Positions 16,931 through 24,372 of a stretch of 61,623 nt of DNA are shown in pieces. The DNA lies in the IMG/VR virus record IMGVR_UViG_3300030061_004427, positions 1 to 61,623 of that record; one strand, written 5' to 3'. The position numbers were made by a program, and so were the translations under genes. Each line of letters opens with the position of its first letter. Position 1 is the first letter of the stretch. The stretch comes from a virus. The notes under the pieces were generated by a model. It worked only from the letters and a program-made list of their open reading frames with translations. It made no database searches and was not told where the DNA came from.

Positions 16931-17286
16931 TAATAGTTAATATCAGGATCGTCAGTATATGTGTTCAAATAAGTTCTTATTTTTGATAGCATTTGCCGTC
17001 CATTATTTTCATTAATCTCCGTATCAAGCAATTCTGGAGGTATGGTACCCTCAGTCGGGTTAACGACTAAAGCTTTCAAAATTAAACGAATGAGTTCAAC
17101 TTCACCTTCTGAAGTGAGTTTTTGAAATTCTGGTTCTGGTTCTGTAATAGTTTCTGTTTGTTGAACATCTACTACTTCTTCGCCAGGTACAGGTGCTAAG
17201 GGTGGTTCCATTGGAGGTACCTGCTCATTTAACACACCGTGTTTATTTTTTATTATTTTGAAAAATTTACTTCTTAATGTAATCAT
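16930..17286 (-). CDS. Unknown protein with CTS-like N-terminus
   Basis: 118 residues. The basic amphipathic N-terminus MITLRSKFFKIIKNKHGVLN continues into EQ, giving an LNE cleavage-like site. A Pro/Glu-rich disordered linker follows, then a helical C-terminus. One-base overlap with the next gene and 4-base overlap with the upstream gene place it in the same late operon. Confidence 0.6.
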   Translation of the reverse strand: MITLRSKFFKIIKNKHGVLNEQVPPMEPPLAPVPGEEVVDVQQTETITEPEPEFQKLTSEGEVELIRLILKALVVNPTEGTIPPELLDTEINENNGRQMLSKIRTYLNTYTDDPDINY

Positions 17287-17726
17287 GACAATTTACTTGT
17301 TACGTCCCTTATTTTATTAACTACTTTACCATGAAGATCTTGAGTAGCTTGAGCAACCTCAGGAGACTTTAATTGCTTACCTAAAGATAATGCCTTTTGT
17401 AAATCAGATGTATTTACATCATCAAAAGCTTCATTTCCAGCTTCAGTTTCATCAGTACCACCTTCCATATCTTCATATTCTTCATCAGTACCACCTAATT
17501 CCGGTGTATTAATACCTGCTTCTCTTGCTAATGCCGCAAGCTCCATGTAATTATCATGGTAGATTCCCATTAGTTGCTCATTTTCGCCGTATGAAGTGGT
17601 TCCTAAAGCATCATATGCTACTTTGATTGCTCTTTTTAAAACTTCCGCCGGTACTTGAACGTGGCGCGCTTCTTCTGATACAAGATATGTATTATAACCT
17701 TCTCGTATTGCATTATCGAACTTCAT
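17283..17726 (-). CDS. Unknown acidic late protein
   Basis: 147 residues. The N-terminus MKFDNAIREGYNTYLVSEEA could be a capsid-targeting leader (VSE is a weaker match to the LxE rule). The central part is Glu/Asp/Gly-rich and the C-terminus helical. First gene of the 12128-17726 late operon; a late-type box lies 6 nt upstream. Confidence 0.62.
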   Translation of the reverse strand: MKFDNAIREGYNTYLVSEEARHVQVPAEVLKRAIKVAYDALGTTSYGENEQLMGIYHDNYMELAALAREAGINTPELGGTDEEYEDMEGGTDETEAGNEAFDDVNTSDLQKALSLGKQLKSPEVAQATQDLHGKVVNKIRDVTSKLS

Positions 17727-17732
17727 TTTATA

Positions 17733-17740
17733 TATTTATT
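17733..17740 (-). promoter_or_regulatory. Late-type box (AATAAATA)
   Basis: AATAAATA, 6-nt spacer, ATG 17726. Likely the main late promoter for the operon down to 12128. Confidence 0.6.
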
Positions 17741-18305
17741 TGAAAATCAATTGTTTTGTCTTGATATTGTCAAAATATTCGTTTGAAAGAAAATTTAATT
17801 CATATTTAGTTGCAAATTTTTTAACTTTTTCAAATGTAAAGTTTTCTATTTTAAATTTAGATAGTGTTGAATTAATTTTCATAACTGTGCCTTTAGCTCT
17901 TCCATCGTTTAACTTTACAAGCTCTTTAAAGTAAGGTAAGCTCCTCATCGATATCACAACTTTTATAGGTAAAACACTTCTTAATTTCAATAACAATTTT
18001 GTAAGAATATCTAGATAGCTTTGTTCACTAACGTAATTTAATATTTCACTTTCATAAAACTGTGTATTATTGAAATAAACTATTACCTTGTTATTGGTTT
18101 TAATTTTATTGATATAATCTACTGTACCTTTAATTGAATGATGAAAGAATAATTTTTTAATATCTTTATTTTGAAATCCTTTTTCTTTAAATGTATCTAT
18201 CAATAAACTATTATGAATTTCATCTAATAAATCTTTATCGAACTTTTTATGAATGTCTTGAAAGTCGATAAGAGTTATATTGTATTGTGAAAGATTAAAT
18301 CTCAC
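17736..18305 (-). CDS. Unknown protein with early-type promoter
   Basis: 189 residues, basic, alpha/beta pattern (VIVYFNNTQFYESEI, PIKVVISMRSLPYFKEL), no domain recognised. The GTG at 18305 is favoured by an early-type promoter placed 6 nt upstream. Its early promoter sets it apart from the late genes on both sides, so it may act on host functions or replication. Confidence 0.6.
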   Translation of the reverse strand: MRFNLSQYNITLIDFQDIHKKFDKDLLDEIHNSLLIDTFKEKGFQNKDIKKLFFHHSIKGTVDYINKIKTNNKVIVYFNNTQFYESEILNYVSEQSYLDILTKLLLKLRSVLPIKVVISMRSLPYFKELVKLNDGRAKGTVMKINSTLSKFKIENFTFEKVKKFATKYELNFLSNEYFDNIKTKQLIFK

Positions 18306-18311
18306 TCAAAC

Positions 18312-18340
18312 ATTATAAATTGTAGATTGTAAATTATCAA
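18312..18340 (-). promoter_or_regulatory. Early-type promoter
   Basis: TTGATA, 17-nt spacer, TATAAT, then GTTTGA and the GTG at 18305. Confidence 0.65.
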
Positions 18341-18747
18341 CTCTTTTTTATTTTACCCAATCTTAAATTAATTATACCGTTGTAATAATTTTCATTTAAT
18401 AATACATCATGATCAAATTGCATTTTGGCTTCATAATAAGCTAACTCACTTTTGCTTTGACAAAATCTTATTATTTCAAATTTAAATTTATCTTTCCCCA
18501 ATGTATTAATATCTTCGTTTAATTTGTCTGAAGAACCTGTATATGTTTTCCAATCTGTTTCTTTTACAACGTGCCTTTTATTTTTTCTACCCTTAAGAGG
18601 AGGACGTTTTAATATAGTTGATGATTGTTTCTTACCGATATATTTTCTACTATTTGTTGTATTTGTAATTATGTAAATAAAACCGTAGAATGTGTTCGGT
18701 ATCTCTTTCTCTTCGAGATTATAAGTCCAATGACCGTAGTTATCCAC
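18337..18747 (-). CDS. GIY-YIG-type endonuclease-like protein
   Basis: 136 residues from GTG 18747 (an in-frame TTG lies one codon earlier). The N-terminal FIYIITN...RKYIGKK is the GIY/YIG pair. WKTYTGSS, the FKFEIIRFC strand and YYEAKMQ (the metal-binding Glu) follow in the family order. Only the nuclease domain is present, with no DNA-binding tail as in homing enzymes. It could be a homing remnant or a repair nuclease. A weak AAATAAAT box precedes it. Confidence 0.7.
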   Translation of the reverse strand: MDNYGHWTYNLEEKEIPNTFYGFIYIITNTTNSRKYIGKKQSSTILKRPPLKGRKNKRHVVKETDWKTYTGSSDKLNEDINTLGKDKFKFEIIRFCQSKSELAYYEAKMQFDHDVLLNENYYNGIINLRLGKIKKS

Positions 18748-18755
18748 CAAATAAT

Positions 18756-18998
18756 TTATTTCTTTTTGGATTTTGTTCTACTCTTTTTCTTTTTCTTTTT
18801 CTTCTTTTTTGATACACCGGCTCTTCTTTGCATTGCACCAAGAGCAAAAGGTCTTCTAGCATCACCAGGAGCATATAAACCTGGACCAGAAAATTGAGAT
18901 TGATCCCAACTACCTAACACACCACCAGATCCAGCGACGTTACCTCCGTCTTCTTCTGATAACAAAGCTTTTAAAAATGCGTTTTGGTAGATTGACAT
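18756..18998 (-). CDS. Small capsid-internal-like protein with poly-Lys tail
   Basis: 80 residues. The N-terminus MSIYQNAFLKALLSEEDGG looks like a capsid-targeting leader with cleavage at LSE. The middle is Gly-rich and the end is a run of nine Lys followed by more Lys/Arg/Ser. Such a basic tail would bind packaged DNA, as T4 internal proteins do. The late-type box CTTAAATC is 5 nt before the ATG. The Lys codons form an AAG/AAA microsatellite. Confidence 0.68.
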   Translation of the reverse strand: MSIYQNAFLKALLSEEDGGNVAGSGGVLGSWDQSQFSGPGLYAPGDARRPFALGAMQRRAGVSKKKKKKKKKSRTKSKKK

Positions 18999-19020
18999 TA
19001 GCTGATTTAAGTAATAATAT
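18992..19020 (+). promoter_or_regulatory. Early-type promoter of uvsY
   Basis: TTGACA (perfect -35), 17-nt spacer, TAATAT, 7 nt to ATG. The -35 overlaps the start codon of the divergent poly-Lys gene. Confidence 0.6.
19004..19011 (-). promoter_or_regulatory. Late-type box (CTTAAATC)
   Basis: CTTAAATC, spacer AGCTA (5 nt), ATG 18998. It lies inside the spacer of the uvsY early promoter on the other strand. Confidence 0.5.
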
Positions 19021-19027
19021 TTAATAG

Positions 19028-19426
19028 ATGTCTGAAATTATACACAAGTACCAAGAAGAACTTAATGAGCATTTGGTAATAGATGAATTTACCTTAAAAG
19101 ATGTACAATTACAACTTCCCGGTAGAAGACATATTTGGGTTGGTCGATTAATGAGACACAAACACGAAGTAAACCAACTCAAAAAACAAAAAATTGCAAG
19201 CCTTGCAGATCTTACGGGTAAAATCCAAGAACAAAGTAATGTAAGATTATCTACACCGGCTGCTGAAAAAGTTGCTGAAAATTCCGAAATAGTAAAGAAA
19301 ATAAATAGCAATATACAAGAACAGTACCTAGTAATTGAATATCTCGAAAAAGTAGAAAAAATTATGGGGTCGATCGGGTTTGATATAAGAAATATTATAG
19401 AAATACAAAAACTTGAAACGCAATGA
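19028..19426 (+). CDS. uvsY: UvsY-like recombination mediator
   Basis: 132 residues, close to the 137 of T4 UvsY. UvsY helps load UvsX on gp32-covered single-stranded DNA. The N-terminal EELNEHLVIDEFTL pattern, the basic Lys-rich central helix and the end GSIGFDIRNIIEIQKLE match the T4 layout (RGFAIKHIQDMRAFE). It heads a plus-strand operon with sugar genes, joined by overlapping stop and start codons. Confidence 0.78.
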   Translation: MSEIIHKYQEELNEHLVIDEFTLKDVQLQLPGRRHIWVGRLMRHKHEVNQLKKQKIASLADLTGKIQEQSNVRLSTPAAEKVAENSEIVKKINSNIQEQYLVIEYLEKVEKIMGSIGFDIRNIIEIQKLETQ

Positions 19427-19902
19427 TTGAAATAAGATTGATACTATTTGATATTGATGGGGTTTTAACGGACGGAACAGCTGCATACAATGAAAAGGGT
19501 GAAGTTATATCCAAAAGTTATAATCAAAAGGATATTACAGCTTTGAGACGGTTTCAAAATGAGTTAGGAATTAATATAGCTTTATTTTCTGGTAGTTTAG
19601 ACATTAATCCAGCATTTGCCGAAAGAAGAAAGTTCGATTTCATTAGTGTAAAACATAGATTTGGTGAAAATAAGTCTACCAAGTTAAATGATATATGTTT
19701 TGACTATAATACACCCAAATCACAAGTAGCATTTGTGGGTGATGATGTACAAGACTTGGATATAATGAAAGAAGTTGAATATGCTTTTTGTCCTAAAGAT
19801 GCTATTCCAGAAGTACAAAAAATATCATGTGTTTTACCTGTAAATGGTGGTTGTGGTGTTGCAGCTCATTTATTTGAATATATTAAAAACACGAATAACT
19901 AA
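19423..19902 (+). CDS. KdsC-like HAD phosphatase
   Basis: 159 residues. Motif I is FDIDGVLTDG (D10, D12), and motif IV is VGDDVQDLDIM near residue 106, with the KdsC-typical NGGCGVAAHL end. KdsC removes phosphate from KDO-8-phosphate, and relatives act on acylneuraminate-9-phosphate. With the neighbouring sugar nucleotidyltransferase and glycosyltransferase-like gene it probably prepares an acidic sugar. Start overlaps the uvsY stop by 4 bases. Confidence 0.82.
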   Translation: MIEIRLILFDIDGVLTDGTAAYNEKGEVISKSYNQKDITALRRFQNELGINIALFSGSLDINPAFAERRKFDFISVKHRFGENKSTKLNDICFDYNTPKSQVAFVGDDVQDLDIMKEVEYAFCPKDAIPEVQKISCVLPVNGGCGVAAHLFEYIKNTNN

Positions 19903-19908
19903 TAAAGA

Positions 19909-20625
19909 ATGAACGTTGTTATTCCAATGGCTGGCAAGTCAACAGCTTTTAAAGAAGCTGGAATTGAAACACCCAAACCTTTTCTTGATATTAAAGGAAA
20001 AACCATGGTTCAACGGGCTTATGAAAGTATTGGTATAGATGCTAACTACTATTTTATAATTTTAAGAGAACACGAAGAAAAATATGGTGTATATGACTTA
20101 ATTCATAAGTTTTGCCCTGATGCTAAAGTGTTATACGTTGAAGAAGTCACAAGTGGACCGGCGGAAACGCTTTTTGTCAGTAAAAAATTTATTCCTAACA
20201 ATGAACCCATTATACAAACTAACGTGGATCAAATTCTAGATTGGGAACCAAAACGGTTTTTACAATATATTAAAAAAGAAAAACCAGATAGCGCAGTAGT
20301 AACAAAATATACAGTAGACCCTCATTATAGTTTTATAAGAGTTGATCAATTTAATAACGGTGAGTTATTAAAAGAAAAAGAAGTGTGCTCTTGTCATGGG
20401 TTAATTGGTACTCATTACTGGAAAAAAGCTAAATACTTTTTTGATTCTTTTCTTGGAGCTAAAAAGAAAGGATATAGATATAATGACGAAATTTACGTTT
20501 CGTTAACTTTTAATGATCTTATAGATCGTGGTTTAACTGTTAAAAATTATTGTTTAAAGCAACATGAAATACAACATGTTATAGGAAGCCCGGATGAACT
20601 TAAAATATATGAAGGGAAACTTTGA
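19909..20625 (+). CDS. Sugar-phosphate nucleotidyltransferase
   Basis: 238 residues with the start VVIPMAGKSTAFKEAG and TPKPFLDIKGKTMVQRAY, the nucleotide- and sugar-binding loops of the NTP_transferase family (the signature Gly-x-Gly-x-R is reduced to GKSTAF). TNVDQILDW near residue 105 is the metal-Asp region. It makes a nucleotide-activated sugar from a sugar phosphate. Follows the KdsC-like gene by 6 bases. Exact sugar unknown. Confidence 0.75.
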   Translation: MNVVIPMAGKSTAFKEAGIETPKPFLDIKGKTMVQRAYESIGIDANYYFIILREHEEKYGVYDLIHKFCPDAKVLYVEEVTSGPAETLFVSKKFIPNNEPIIQTNVDQILDWEPKRFLQYIKKEKPDSAVVTKYTVDPHYSFIRVDQFNNGELLKEKEVCSCHGLIGTHYWKKAKYFFDSFLGAKKKGYRYNDEIYVSLTFNDLIDRGLTVKNYCLKQHEIQHVIGSPDELKIYEGKL

Positions 20626-21418
20626 TTGTTCGATACTTGTTTTAAGTTCTGATGCATATCAGCCAATACTTAAAATATGGGACTTTTATCATCAGAAAAA
20701 CTGGAAATGCCCGTACAACGTCTATACCGTTTCAAATAAAAAACACTATGAAAGTAAAAATGTAGAATGTATTGTTACTGGTGTTAAGTGGGAAGAAAAT
20801 GCTTCTCATTTTAAACCTATGGTACTACAAGGTCTTAAAAAAATCACCACCAAATATGTGTTGTTTATGGTGGAAGATCAAATAATAGTTAATCCAGTTA
20901 TATCAGAAAACTTCTACCACGCTCTAAATTTTATGGAACGTAATGACATCACCAAACTTCGTTGTTTATCAATGCCCGAACCAGACTTACCACTAGAAGG
21001 TAATCCTGAAGGACCTATAACTAATGAAAACTTTGGAATGATATCTAAAAATAACGAATATAGAAATTCATTACAAGCAGCAATATGGAACAAAGAAAGA
21101 ATTACTGAACTTTTAAACAGTACCGAGGGTGATTTTTCGGGGTGGCATTTAGAAACAGATAAAACCTTAAAAAAATATTCTAAAAAATGGAAATATGTTG
21201 CATGTCGACAAGGTAAAGGTGGTACATTGTTAAGTAGAAACGAAGGACAAACAGATTCCCCGTTGTTACAATACGTAGAACTGGTAAGGTGGGGTAAATT
21301 AGACAGGCTTTACTATGATTACTTCAAAGAAATGTTTGAAAAAGATGGAATAGACGTAACCTCTAAGGAATACGAACCATTTGGAGGTAATTTAACTAAG
21401 GAAGAACTACCAGAATAG
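20609..21418 (+). CDS. Glycosyltransferase-like protein
   Basis: 269 residues from ATG 20609, overlapping the previous gene by 17 bases (an ATG at 20594 is also in frame). SILVLSSDAYQPILKIW begins like a GT-A fold, and YVLFMVEDQIIVNP near residue 87 has a (E)D pair in the place of a DxD motif. A WHLETDKTL segment follows. It probably completes the KdsC-like/nucleotidyltransferase set. No exact family recognised. Confidence 0.6.
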   Translation: MKGNFDCSILVLSSDAYQPILKIWDFYHQKNWKCPYNVYTVSNKKHYESKNVECIVTGVKWEENASHFKPMVLQGLKKITTKYVLFMVEDQIIVNPVISENFYHALNFMERNDITKLRCLSMPEPDLPLEGNPEGPITNENFGMISKNNEYRNSLQAAIWNKERITELLNSTEGDFSGWHLETDKTLKKYSKKWKYVACRQGKGGTLLSRNEGQTDSPLLQYVELVRWGKLDRLYYDYFKEMFEKDGIDVTSKEYEPFGGNLTKEELPE

Positions 21419-21426
21419 ATTAAATA
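21419..21426 (+). promoter_or_regulatory. Late-type box (ATTAAATA)
   Basis: ATTAAATA, 6-nt spacer, ATG 21433. It overlaps the end of the glycosyltransferase-like gene. Confidence 0.55.
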
Positions 21427-21432
21427 AGTGTC

Positions 21433-21741
21433 ATGAACACTATTAGAAGGATTGGCGTATGGTCCTGTGCAAAGGTATACGCAGTGGTAGGGTTATTAAC
21501 AGGAGGCCTTTTAGGAGGTTTAATTATCCTTGCTACTTTATTCGGTGGAGCTGCCGGTATGGCTAGCGGCTTAACAGGAATGGAAGCAGGAACAGGTATT
21601 GCTGGTGCATTATTGGCTACCGGTTTTATGATTGTTGCATATGGCATCGGTGGTTTAGTAGCCGGTGTATTTACTGCATTATTTGGTAATTTAGCTCTTA
21701 AACTATGCGGAGGGTTAGAAATAAAAATTGATGCCCCTTAA
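21433..21741 (+). CDS. Small membrane protein, DUF3566-like (copy A)
   Basis: 102 residues, with two long hydrophobic segments (about 13-42 and 55-88) rich in Gly/Ala, ending in a polar GGLEIKIDAP tail. Pattern IGVWSCAKVYAVVGLL and the closing LCGGLEIKI fit a DUF3566-type family. The next gene is a diverged copy. Tandem late membrane proteins could be holin-like, but there is no direct evidence. Confidence 0.62.
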   Translation: MNTIRRIGVWSCAKVYAVVGLLTGGLLGGLIILATLFGGAAGMASGLTGMEAGTGIAGALLATGFMIVAYGIGGLVAGVFTALFGNLALKLCGGLEIKIDAP

Positions 21742-21759
21742 TAAAAACAGGGAGTTTCC

Positions 21760-21767
21760 ATTAAATA
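21760..21767 (+). promoter_or_regulatory. Late-type box (ATTAAATA)
   Basis: ATTAAATA, 7-nt spacer, ATG 21775. Each copy of the membrane-protein pair has its own box. Confidence 0.55.
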
Positions 21768-21774
21768 GATAGCA

Positions 21775-22065
21775 ATGAAAAAACTACATAAAGTCGGGGT
21801 GCTGTCATTAGCAAACATACTAGCGTTGCTTGGGGCATTAACAGGAGCAATTAAGGTCGCGGTTTTTCCAGTATTAGCTTTAGTAGCTGGTGGTGGTTTA
21901 GGTGATCTTGATGCTGCAATTAACACAATCGGGGAATCCGTTACAGCTAACATTAAAGATGTTATATCATTTGCTGTTGCAGGGTGGCTCGGTGGAGCAG
22001 TTTATGGGTATCTCATAAACATAGTATTGGGTTGGCGTGATGGATTAGATGTAGAAGTTAAGTAA
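21775..22065 (+). CDS. Small membrane protein, DUF3566-like (copy B)
   Basis: 96 residues, same layout as the previous gene: VGVLSLANILALLGALTGAI, a second hydrophobic segment near 60-82 and a short polar end (GLDVEVK). It overlaps the converging gene by 8 bases; a terminator-like hairpin lies 36 bases beyond. Confidence 0.62.
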   Translation: MKKLHKVGVLSLANILALLGALTGAIKVAVFPVLALVAGGGLGDLDAAINTIGESVTANIKDVISFAVAGWLGGAVYGYLINIVLGWRDGLDVEVK

Positions 22066-22357
22066 CTTTATCAATTATTTGATGTACGTTATCCCAGGAC
22101 ACCCTGTCTATTATTAGGCAGGGTTGTTTTTTCTTAGTAACCGATATTCTATAACCATACACTTGTTCATGTGGACATACTATTTCATTTACAAAATCCC
22201 ACAAATGGGTTCTTTTTAACCAGTGAAAATACATATCTTTGTTTTCTCTTTTAGCTTCTAAAATAAATTCTTGTTGTGAAACCAATAGAAGGGCTCTTAG
22301 CGCACCGCTTTCGGAAGGTGGTTCAACTATCCCTTCGAAGAATATAAAGGGTACCAT
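22058..22357 (-). CDS. Unknown small protein
   Basis: 99 residues. N-terminus MVPFIFFEGIVEPPSESGAL, then Trp/His-containing helical and strand parts, no domain recognised. A late-type box 5 nt before ATG supports it as a real gene. Its 3' end contains the terminator-like hairpin that would stop transcripts of the converging membrane-protein genes. Confidence 0.6.
   Translation of the reverse strand: MVPFIFFEGIVEPPSESGALRALLLVSQQEFILEAKRENKDMYFHWLKRTHLWDFVNEIVCPHEQVYGYRISVTKKKQPCLIIDRVSWDNVHQIIDKVT
22101..22133 (+). terminator. Probable rho-independent terminator
   Basis: 9-bp stem ACCCTGTCT/AGGCAGGGT (one T-G pair) with loop ATTATT, then TGTTTTTT. It would end plus-strand transcripts from the two membrane-protein genes, though it lies inside the converging gene. 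Confidence 0.55.
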
Positions 22358-22362
22358 TTAAA

Positions 22363-22370
22363 TATTTATC
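22363..22370 (-). promoter_or_regulatory. Late-type box (GATAAATA)
   Basis: GATAAATA, spacer TTTAA (5 nt), ATG 22357. It directly abuts the -35 of the divergent uvsW promoter. Confidence 0.65.
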
Positions 22371-22398
22371 TTGAAAACCCTAGTTAATTTCATATAAT
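22371..22398 (+). promoter_or_regulatory. Early-type promoter of uvsW
   Basis: TTGAAA, 16-nt spacer, TATAAT, 7 nt to ATG 22406. Confidence 0.75.
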
Positions 22399-22405
22399 TA
22401 AAACA

Positions 22406-23845
22406 ATGGCAATTTTTAATTACGATAAACGTAAACGCCAAGCAGTATTAAAATCCGAAAATATAAATTTCATAAGAGAACATTTTTCTTTTGAAAATGA
22501 AGGAGCCCGTTTTGCTAGAAGGTATGGAAGATATATGCCTGCTAGAACATATGTAATAACACCTGCCGGGAAATATGAAGTTGGATTAACAGCTAATATA
22601 ATAAAGTTTATTAAGAAGGAATTTCCATCAGAAAAAATTCAATTAGAAGAATCAATTATTAATGCAATTAAACCTCAAATGCAGTTTGGTGATAATGGAA
22701 AGTTAAGCTTAGAATTAAGAGATTATCAAAAAGAAATTGTAGTAGAGTGTTTAGATAAAGGCCGGGGTGTTGTAATGTTAGCAACTGCGGGTGGTAAAAC
22801 ACTAACGATGGCAAGTATGCTTGAAAAGCTATATCAAAAATCAAAACAAGATACATGGAAAGCTCTTATTATCGTTCCTGACTTAGGATTGGTAAATCAA
22901 ACGTTTGATGATTTTACCAAATATGAATGTACTTTTTCTTTTGGTAAATGGACTGGTAATATACCCGTTGACATGACTAAAAATGTTATAGTTGCTAATT
23001 TAGGTATTTTACAAAGTGATAAAACCGATTTAGAATGGATACAGTATATAGACGTATTAGTGATAGACGAATGTCATAAAGTAAGACGATCAAATAAAGT
23101 AAACAAAATAATAAAAAGTATACAAACAGAAAATAAATTTGGCTTTACAGGTACTCTTCCCGATAATAATGCAGATCAATGGAATATTATCGGGAAGATT
23201 GGTCCAATTATATATCAAAAGAAAAGTTACGAGTTAAGAATAGAAAATTATGTAACCAATGCCGTAGCTCAAGTAGTAAAGCTTCATTACAAAAAACAAC
23301 CTAACTATTCAATTGATATATCAGACCCAGGAGAAAGATATAGACAAGAATTTGAATTTTTATTTGAAAATCAATTTAGAAATGCTATAATAAAGAAGTT
23401 ATCAACAGGTGTTAAAAACAATTCACTTATATTAGTAGATTATATTAAACACGGTGAAGCACTTTTTGAAGAATTAAATAAGAATGATCAAGGAAAGAAA
23501 ATATATTTTATAAGAGGTGAAGTAGATGTTGAAGAGCGTGATAAAGTTAAAAAACTCATTGAGCGGGATAATAATATTATTTGTATTGCAATTAGCAGGA
23601 TTTTCTCAACTGGTATTAGCATTAATAATCTTCATTACATTATTTTTGCTAGCGGTGGTAAAGCAAAAATTAAAATCCTTCAGTCAATTGGTCGTGGGCT
23701 TCGTTTGCACGAAAGCAAAAACAAACTAGTTATAGTCGATATTGCTGACCAGTTAAGATATGGTAAAGCTCATTCAGACAAAAGAATCGACCTTTATACA
23801 TCTGAAAATATTAACGTTAAAATATCTGATTTTTATGAAAAATAA
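22406..23845 (+). CDS. uvsW: UvsW-like helicase (SF2)
   Basis: 479 residues (T4 UvsW is about 500). UvsW unwinds branched DNA and R-loops and moves replication from origin- to recombination-dependent mode. Motif I is LATAGGKT near residue 127, motif II VIDECHK near 218, motif III GFTGTLP near 249, and motif VI QSIGRGLR near 427. The N-terminal region is the small DNA-binding domain. Alone on its transcript with an early-type promoter. Confidence 0.9.
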   Translation: MAIFNYDKRKRQAVLKSENINFIREHFSFENEGARFARRYGRYMPARTYVITPAGKYEVGLTANIIKFIKKEFPSEKIQLEESIINAIKPQMQFGDNGKLSLELRDYQKEIVVECLDKGRGVVMLATAGGKTLTMASMLEKLYQKSKQDTWKALIIVPDLGLVNQTFDDFTKYECTFSFGKWTGNIPVDMTKNVIVANLGILQSDKTDLEWIQYIDVLVIDECHKVRRSNKVNKIIKSIQTENKFGFTGTLPDNNADQWNIIGKIGPIIYQKKSYELRIENYVTNAVAQVVKLHYKKQPNYSIDISDPGERYRQEFEFLFENQFRNAIIKKLSTGVKNNSLILVDYIKHGEALFEELNKNDQGKKIYFIRGEVDVEERDKVKKLIERDNNIICIAISRIFSTGISINNLHYIIFASGGKAKIKILQSIGRGLRLHESKNKLVIVDIADQLRYGKAHSDKRIDLYTSENINVKISDFYEK

Positions 23846-23850
23846 TTTAG

Positions 23851-23878
23851 TTGAACTTTATACTAACTATATTATAAT
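23851..23878 (+). promoter_or_regulatory. Early-type promoter of gene 55
   Basis: TTGAAC, 16-nt spacer, TATAAT, 11 nt to ATG 23890. Confidence 0.7.
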
Positions 23879-23889
23879 GATACTTAGCC

Positions 23890-24372
23890 ATGCAAGCAAA
23901 AAAGCCTAAAAATGGAGTAAAAATTAAACCAAAGAGTAAAGAACACTACGTTAACTCGAGAGAATTTAAAGAAGCAATTGCAAAATATTATGATACAGAT
24001 GTTTGTAGTGAAGAGTTAGGTGAAATGATTACAAAGATTGCTCATGGTTTAAGTTATGCACCTAACTTTATTAACTACTCTTATAAAGACGAGATGATAG
24101 GTGATGCAGTAGTTAAAATGTTTACAGCTTTGTTTAACAAAAAATTTAACTTAGATGCATGCGATTCAAATGGTAAAAAGTACAACCCATTTTCATATTT
24201 TACTACAATTGCTTTTCACGCGTTTATTAATAGAATTAAAAAAGAAAAAAGGCATCATGAAGCTTTGAACGAGTACAAAGAACGGGTGTATGAAGAAACA
24301 TTAAACTCGGGTGATGAAGCACAACAAAAAGTATATGTCAAGCCTGTGAGTGAAGACGATAATTTTGATTAA
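23890..24372 (+). CDS. 55: gp55-like late sigma factor
   Basis: 160 residues. In T4, gp55 directs host RNA polymerase to late promoters with TATAAATA. The central part (DEMIGDAVVKMFTALFNK, then NPFSYFTTIAFHAFINRI) matches the sigma region-2 helices of T4-like gp55. The C-terminus is Glu/Asp-rich without an obvious hydrophobic clamp-binding end. Its own promoter is early-type, as expected for a switch factor. The many late-type boxes in this window are its likely targets. Confidence 0.85.
   Translation: MQAKKPKNGVKIKPKSKEHYVNSREFKEAIAKYYDTDVCSEELGEMITKIAHGLSYAPNFINYSYKDEMIGDAVVKMFTALFNKKFNLDACDSNGKKYNPFSYFTTIAFHAFINRIKKEKRHHEALNEYKERVYEETLNSGDEAQQKVYVKPVSEDDNFD

Noticed and set aside
18779-18815. 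T/C-rich microsatellite
   Set aside because: It is explained by the poly-Lys codons of the 18756 gene.
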